A DNA stretch of 44,618 nucleotides from Aurantiochytrium sp. KH105 (taxonomy: Eukaryota; Sar; Bigyra; Thraustochytrida; Thraustochytriidae), in the NCBI GenBank assembly GCA_003116975.1, contig BGKB01000284.1, positions 1 through 44,618 of the forward strand, written 5' to 3'. The notes beneath the pieces were generated by a model that did not search any database, was not told where the DNA came from, and worked only from the letters and a program-made list of their open reading frames with translations. Numbering within the stretch: the stretch's first letter is position 1; every line of letters begins with the position of its first letter. Shown piece by piece: positions 41,817 through 44,618 of the stretch. The position numbers and the translations under genes were made by a program.

Positions 41817-44618
41817 ATGGTGAGTGTGAAGAGCTTGATTGCGCTCTTCAACGAAGGCCGCGTCGGCGGAGCGCGCGCAGACGTCGAGGTGAGCGATGCC
41901 GCGCAGGCGGAGGCAGAGCTCCGTACTGCCGCGTCCGAACAGGCGGAGGCGCTTCTCGACCCCCCTGAGGTGCTCGCCGACGTCGCCGTCCTCATCGTAC
42001 ACGACCCTACAGACGAGACCGTGGCAAAGCAGCTGCTCGACGTGATCCAACCCCGCCTCAGCGTGCCCGTTCGCACCGGCAGCCACGTAGCAAAGGCCGA
42101 ACAGGAGGCCAAAAATGCCGAGGTCGCTCTACTGCTCGTAAGCAAAAAACTCGAAGAGAATTGGGAGCTCATCGAAGCAGTGGCAAAGATCCTCCCTAAT
42201 TCACTTGTGCCCATCCTCATCGACGAAGCCATGGCTAATACAAAGGACTGGATGGGCGCGCTTGCCTGGTACATCTCCGAAGACTTGTTCATCAACTTTT
42301 GCAAGCCCACAAAGGACGCCGCTGATTGGGTGATGAGCGAAGCTGTTGCCGCAAAAGGCCGTGCCGTAGGTGCGCCAGGACGCCGGAGCTTTCACGCCTT
42401 CCTCTCGCACGAGTGGGGCAAAGACAAATGGGTACACAAGATGGCCATCGAACTCGCGCTGCGACTCCGCGACCACGACATTGACGTCTGGCTCGATGCT
42501 CAGCAAGTGTCTGGCAGTATTCACGGAAGTATGGCTGATGGCATAGACTCGTCAACCGTATTCCTCGTCCTCGCGACTAAAGGGTACATGGAAAAGATCA
42601 ACACAGGTGATCGGTCAGACAATTGTCTCAAGGAGTTCCAATACGCCGGCAACAAACGCTTTGACAGCATCGTGGTCGCCGCGCTGGAAGAGGACATGAC
42701 CAAGCCCGCAACCGGGTGGACAGGGCGATTTCAGCTCGCGCTCACAAGACAAGCACCGGTGAATCTTTCCGAATGTTCGAATGGCACTTTTTCGGACGAG
42801 GCGATCGAACGCCTCGCCAATGCCATTCACATGCGAATCGAGACACCCGAGGCTTCATCGGACCTCACCCCTCTGATGCGCGACATCTATCCTCGCCTGA
42901 GTCCGTGCAGCTCAGAGGCATGGGCCAAGGGCAAGGCGGAGAAGTTTACCCTCGGCACGCGGAGCTGGATCATCGACGAGTTTTGCGACTGGTATGACAA
43001 GAAACAGAGTGCTGTCTTCATTCTTGTGGGCGACGGCGGCGTCGGCAAAAGCGTCATCATGGCCGAGCTTTGCCACCGCGGAGGCGCTCTGAAAACTGAT
43101 GAAGATGTCGAAAAGAGCAAGGCTGATGAACGCGCCGAGACGCGCCGAAAGTCGTCACGTGTACGTAGCTTGTGGCGCCATAGCAAGAAAGAGCGCCAGC
43201 CTATTTTTGTTGCGGCGTATCATTTCTTTCGGCATGATCAAGTCACGACCGCTGCGCCAAAAGAGGCTCTTGTGAGCATTGCATGGCAGCTCTGCCTGAG
43301 CGTGCCTGGCTTTGCCGATGTGCTGGACTCCGTGAACTTTGGCGGTATCCGCGACAAGCCTCTGGCCGATGTATTCCAGACCATTCTCGTCAATCCTGCA
43401 ACCAAGCTCGGCCCAGACCAGATGCGACAAGTGGTCGTGCTCGACGCTCTCGACGAGTGCAGCAAGAGCGACGATGTCTTGACAAAGGTCATTCGTACGT
43501 GGGAGAATGTGATGCCCTCATGGCTCAGCTTGGTTGTGAGCACACGTCCCGAAGGCAAGATTCAACGCGGCATCACCAACAATAGCCTTGATTTTAAAGT
43601 GCTGGAGCTCAAGGACGAAGAGAACTTTCGCGACATCGAAAAACACATCGAGCATTTGCTGTGCGACATGAAAGATACCGTGGAGCAAAAAGACATTGCT
43701 TCTTGCGCCAAGATTCTTTCCGAGCGATCCGAAGGTCTCTTTCTCTGGGCGAGCTTCCTTCCCGAGACCCTGAACCGGATGCACGAGGAGAAACAAGGTG
43801 GAGTGCTGACCTTGCAGGACATCTCTTACAAAGACGACATTCCCAACGGGCTTGGCGGCATGTTCAAAGAGTATTTTGAGCGCCTGCAAGAAAAAGTTGG
43901 CGGGGAGAAGACGTACAAGATGCTCCTGGCGCCAATCGTAGCTGCTCGTGTACCGCTGAGTGTCCAGCAACTAAGCGCAGTTCTGCAATTAGAGCAAGAT
44001 GATATGGATGATACTGTCGACGACGCGAGCAATCTCTTATATCGAGGCGGCGATGGTCGAGTGGCACTCATCCATAAGCGCATGGCAGATTGGCTCTCAG
44101 ACAAGAAGCAGAGCGGAAGACAGCTCTTCGTGAAGAAAAAAGACGGGCATAAACAATTAGCCGACTTCTGCATCAGCTCGTGGGACGACGTTTTCTCGCT
44201 CCGTCACGCCGTCTTTCACCTCGTCAAGAGCGGCGAGCACGCTGAGGCTTTCGAGCTCCTGAATGACTTTGCATGGGTAAAGAGCGCCATCTCTGTCGGT
44301 GACGATGAAGCGCAAAGGCGCGCCACAATCGGAAACCTCATTCGCGACTGCGTCGAACTCGACATCTACTTTGCGCCCGAAAGTGATACGCCCCGCTTCC
44401 TAAGCAAAGCAGTGCATGCTCTCAGCTACGATCCCAACGAACTTGCATCGCAAGTTCTGGCGCGTCTTGGTCACGACTCGAAAGATCCCTTGGTACGTAG
44501 TCTGCAAACATCTGATGAGCAGCCATGGCTGGAGCCTATTCGCGTCACCCTTGCTCATCCCCGCGACCCTTTGCTGCACGTGTTGAAGGGGCACTCTGGC
44601 CCGGTCTTTAGCGTGGCG
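41817..44618 (+). CDS. TIR-TIR-NACHT-WD40 STAND protein, 3' end beyond the window
   Basis: A frame from the ATG at 41817 (context ACCATGG) is open to the last base, 934 codons so far. Residues about 53-160 have TIR-like alternating strands and helices (VAVLIVHDPTDE, EVALLLVSKKLEENWELIE, LVPILIDE). Residues 191-335 are a clearer TIR domain (SFHAFLSHEWGKDKW, VFLVLATKGYMEK). In both, a Glu sits four residues after the usual Trp position (E120, E273), which fits the NADase glutamate. A P-loop GDGGVGKS lies at 405-412 and a Walker B VVVLDALDEC at 539-548, typical of NACHT. A helical region follows, then LLHVLKGHSGPVFSVA at the edge, the first blade of a WD40 propeller. The architecture is that of NLR-like STAND switches, in which ligand sensing by the repeats drives oligomerisation and TIR activity. 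Function here is inferred. Confidence 0.85.
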   Translation, partial: MVSVKSLIALFNEGRVGGARADVEVSDAAQAEAELRTAASEQAEALLDPPEVLADVAVLIVHDPTDETVAKQLLDVIQPRLSVPVRTGSHVAKAEQEAKNAEVALLLVSKKLEENWELIEAVAKILPNSLVPILIDEAMANTKDWMGALAWYISEDLFINFCKPTKDAADWVMSEAVAAKGRAVGAPGRRSFHAFLSHEWGKDKWVHKMAIELALRLRDHDIDVWLDAQQVSGSIHGSMADGIDSSTVFLVLATKGYMEKINTGDRSDNCLKEFQYAGNKRFDSIVVAALEEDMTKPATGWTGRFQLALTRQAPVNLSECSNGTFSDEAIERLANAIHMRIETPEASSDLTPLMRDIYPRLSPCSSEAWAKGKAEKFTLGTRSWIIDEFCDWYDKKQSAVFILVGDGGVGKSVIMAELCHRGGALKTDEDVEKSKADERAETRRKSSRVRSLWRHSKKERQPIFVAAYHFFRHDQVTTAAPKEALVSIAWQLCLSVPGFADVLDSVNFGGIRDKPLADVFQTILVNPATKLGPDQMRQVVVLDALDECSKSDDVLTKVIRTWENVMPSWLSLVVSTRPEGKIQRGITNNSLDFKVLELKDEENFRDIEKHIEHLLCDMKDTVEQKDIASCAKILSERSEGLFLWASFLPETLNRMHEEKQGGVLTLQDISYKDDIPNGLGGMFKEYFERLQEKVGGEKTYKMLLAPIVAARVPLSVQQLSAVLQLEQDDMDDTVDDASNLLYRGGDGRVALIHKRMADWLSDKKQSGRQLFVKKKDGHKQLADFCISSWDDVFSLRHAVFHLVKSGEHAEAFELLNDFAWVKSAISVGDDEAQRRATIGNLIRDCVELDIYFAPESDTPRFLSKAVHALSYDPNELASQVLARLGHDSKDPLVRSLQTSDEQPWLEPIRVTLAHPRDPLLHVLKGHSGPVFSVA

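Noticed and set aside
1..44618. tRNA or rRNA genes
   Set aside because: I looked for T-loop-like GTTCGA and cloverleaf patterns by eye in the spacers and saw none that fold convincingly; a tRNA or covariance-model scan would settle it.

Overview
This window looks like nuclear DNA from a GC-rich, intron-poor microbial eukaryote. Genes lie on both strands, each with its own promoter and no operons. Most are single exons. The two spliced genes use short GT-AG introns of 104-230 nt whose donors are mainly GTACGT or GTAAGT. Coding regions favour C- or G-ending codons, and the gene-free stretches are full of microsatellites. The gene set (LTV1, MEMO1, actin-processing enzymes, CRIB-RhoGAP, class I cyclic nucleotide phosphodiesterase, metacaspase, Moco sulfite oxidase) is eukaryotic. 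I infer a stramenopile, most likely a thraustochytrid/labyrinthulomycete, with moderate confidence and from style and content only.

Layout. 1-516 (-): 5' end of a multi-pass membrane protein running off the left edge. 1396-2706 (+): an NAA80-like actin N-acetyltransferase fused to an ACTMAP-like actin-maturation protease. 2977-4173 (-): coiled-coil protein. 5069-6874 (+): LTV1. 7463-9285 (-): two-exon alanine aminotransferase. 9699-11481 (-): four-exon, probably myristoylated EF-hand protein with an Ala/Glu/Pro repeat tail. 12292-13188 (+): type II membrane protein with lectin-propeller-like repeats. 13805-14815 (+): CRIB-RhoGAP. 14840-16243 (-): unrecognised helical protein. 16442-19129 (+): C2-C2-metacaspase. 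19424-20356 (-): MEMO1. About 5 kb of low-complexity DNA follows. 25535-28978 (+): six-TM cyclic nucleotide phosphodiesterase. 29287-30363 (+): membrane-tethered Janus/PHPT1 domain. 32127-34010 (+): sulfite oxidase. 36489-39014 (+): type II O-fucosyltransferase-like protein. 39840-41030 (-): choline/ethanolamine kinase. About 41340-41529 (+): orphan coiled-coil coding fragment. 41817 to the right edge (+): TIR-TIR-NACHT-(WD40) STAND receptor, open at the edge.

The genes are mostly independent housekeeping or signalling genes and do not form one pathway. Within single polypeptides there are informative fusions. The NAA80-ACTMAP fusion would place removal of the actin N-terminal residue(s) and re-acetylation in one protein. 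The C2-metacaspase would place a protease under Ca2+/membrane control. The TIR-TIR-NACHT-WD40 protein has the architecture of a cell-death or immune switch. Several proteins are predicted to be single-pass type II with lumenal domains.

The clearest unusual items are the actin-processing fusion, the double-TIR STAND protein, the membrane-anchored phosphohistidine-phosphatase-like protein, a 24-bp gap between two convergent genes, a recurring TAGGCCTA-type palindrome upstream of several genes, and several short tandem or duplicated segments. Many apparent long reading frames in the GC-rich spacers begin at GTG or TTG and look like low-complexity noise. I placed starts at the first credible ATG.
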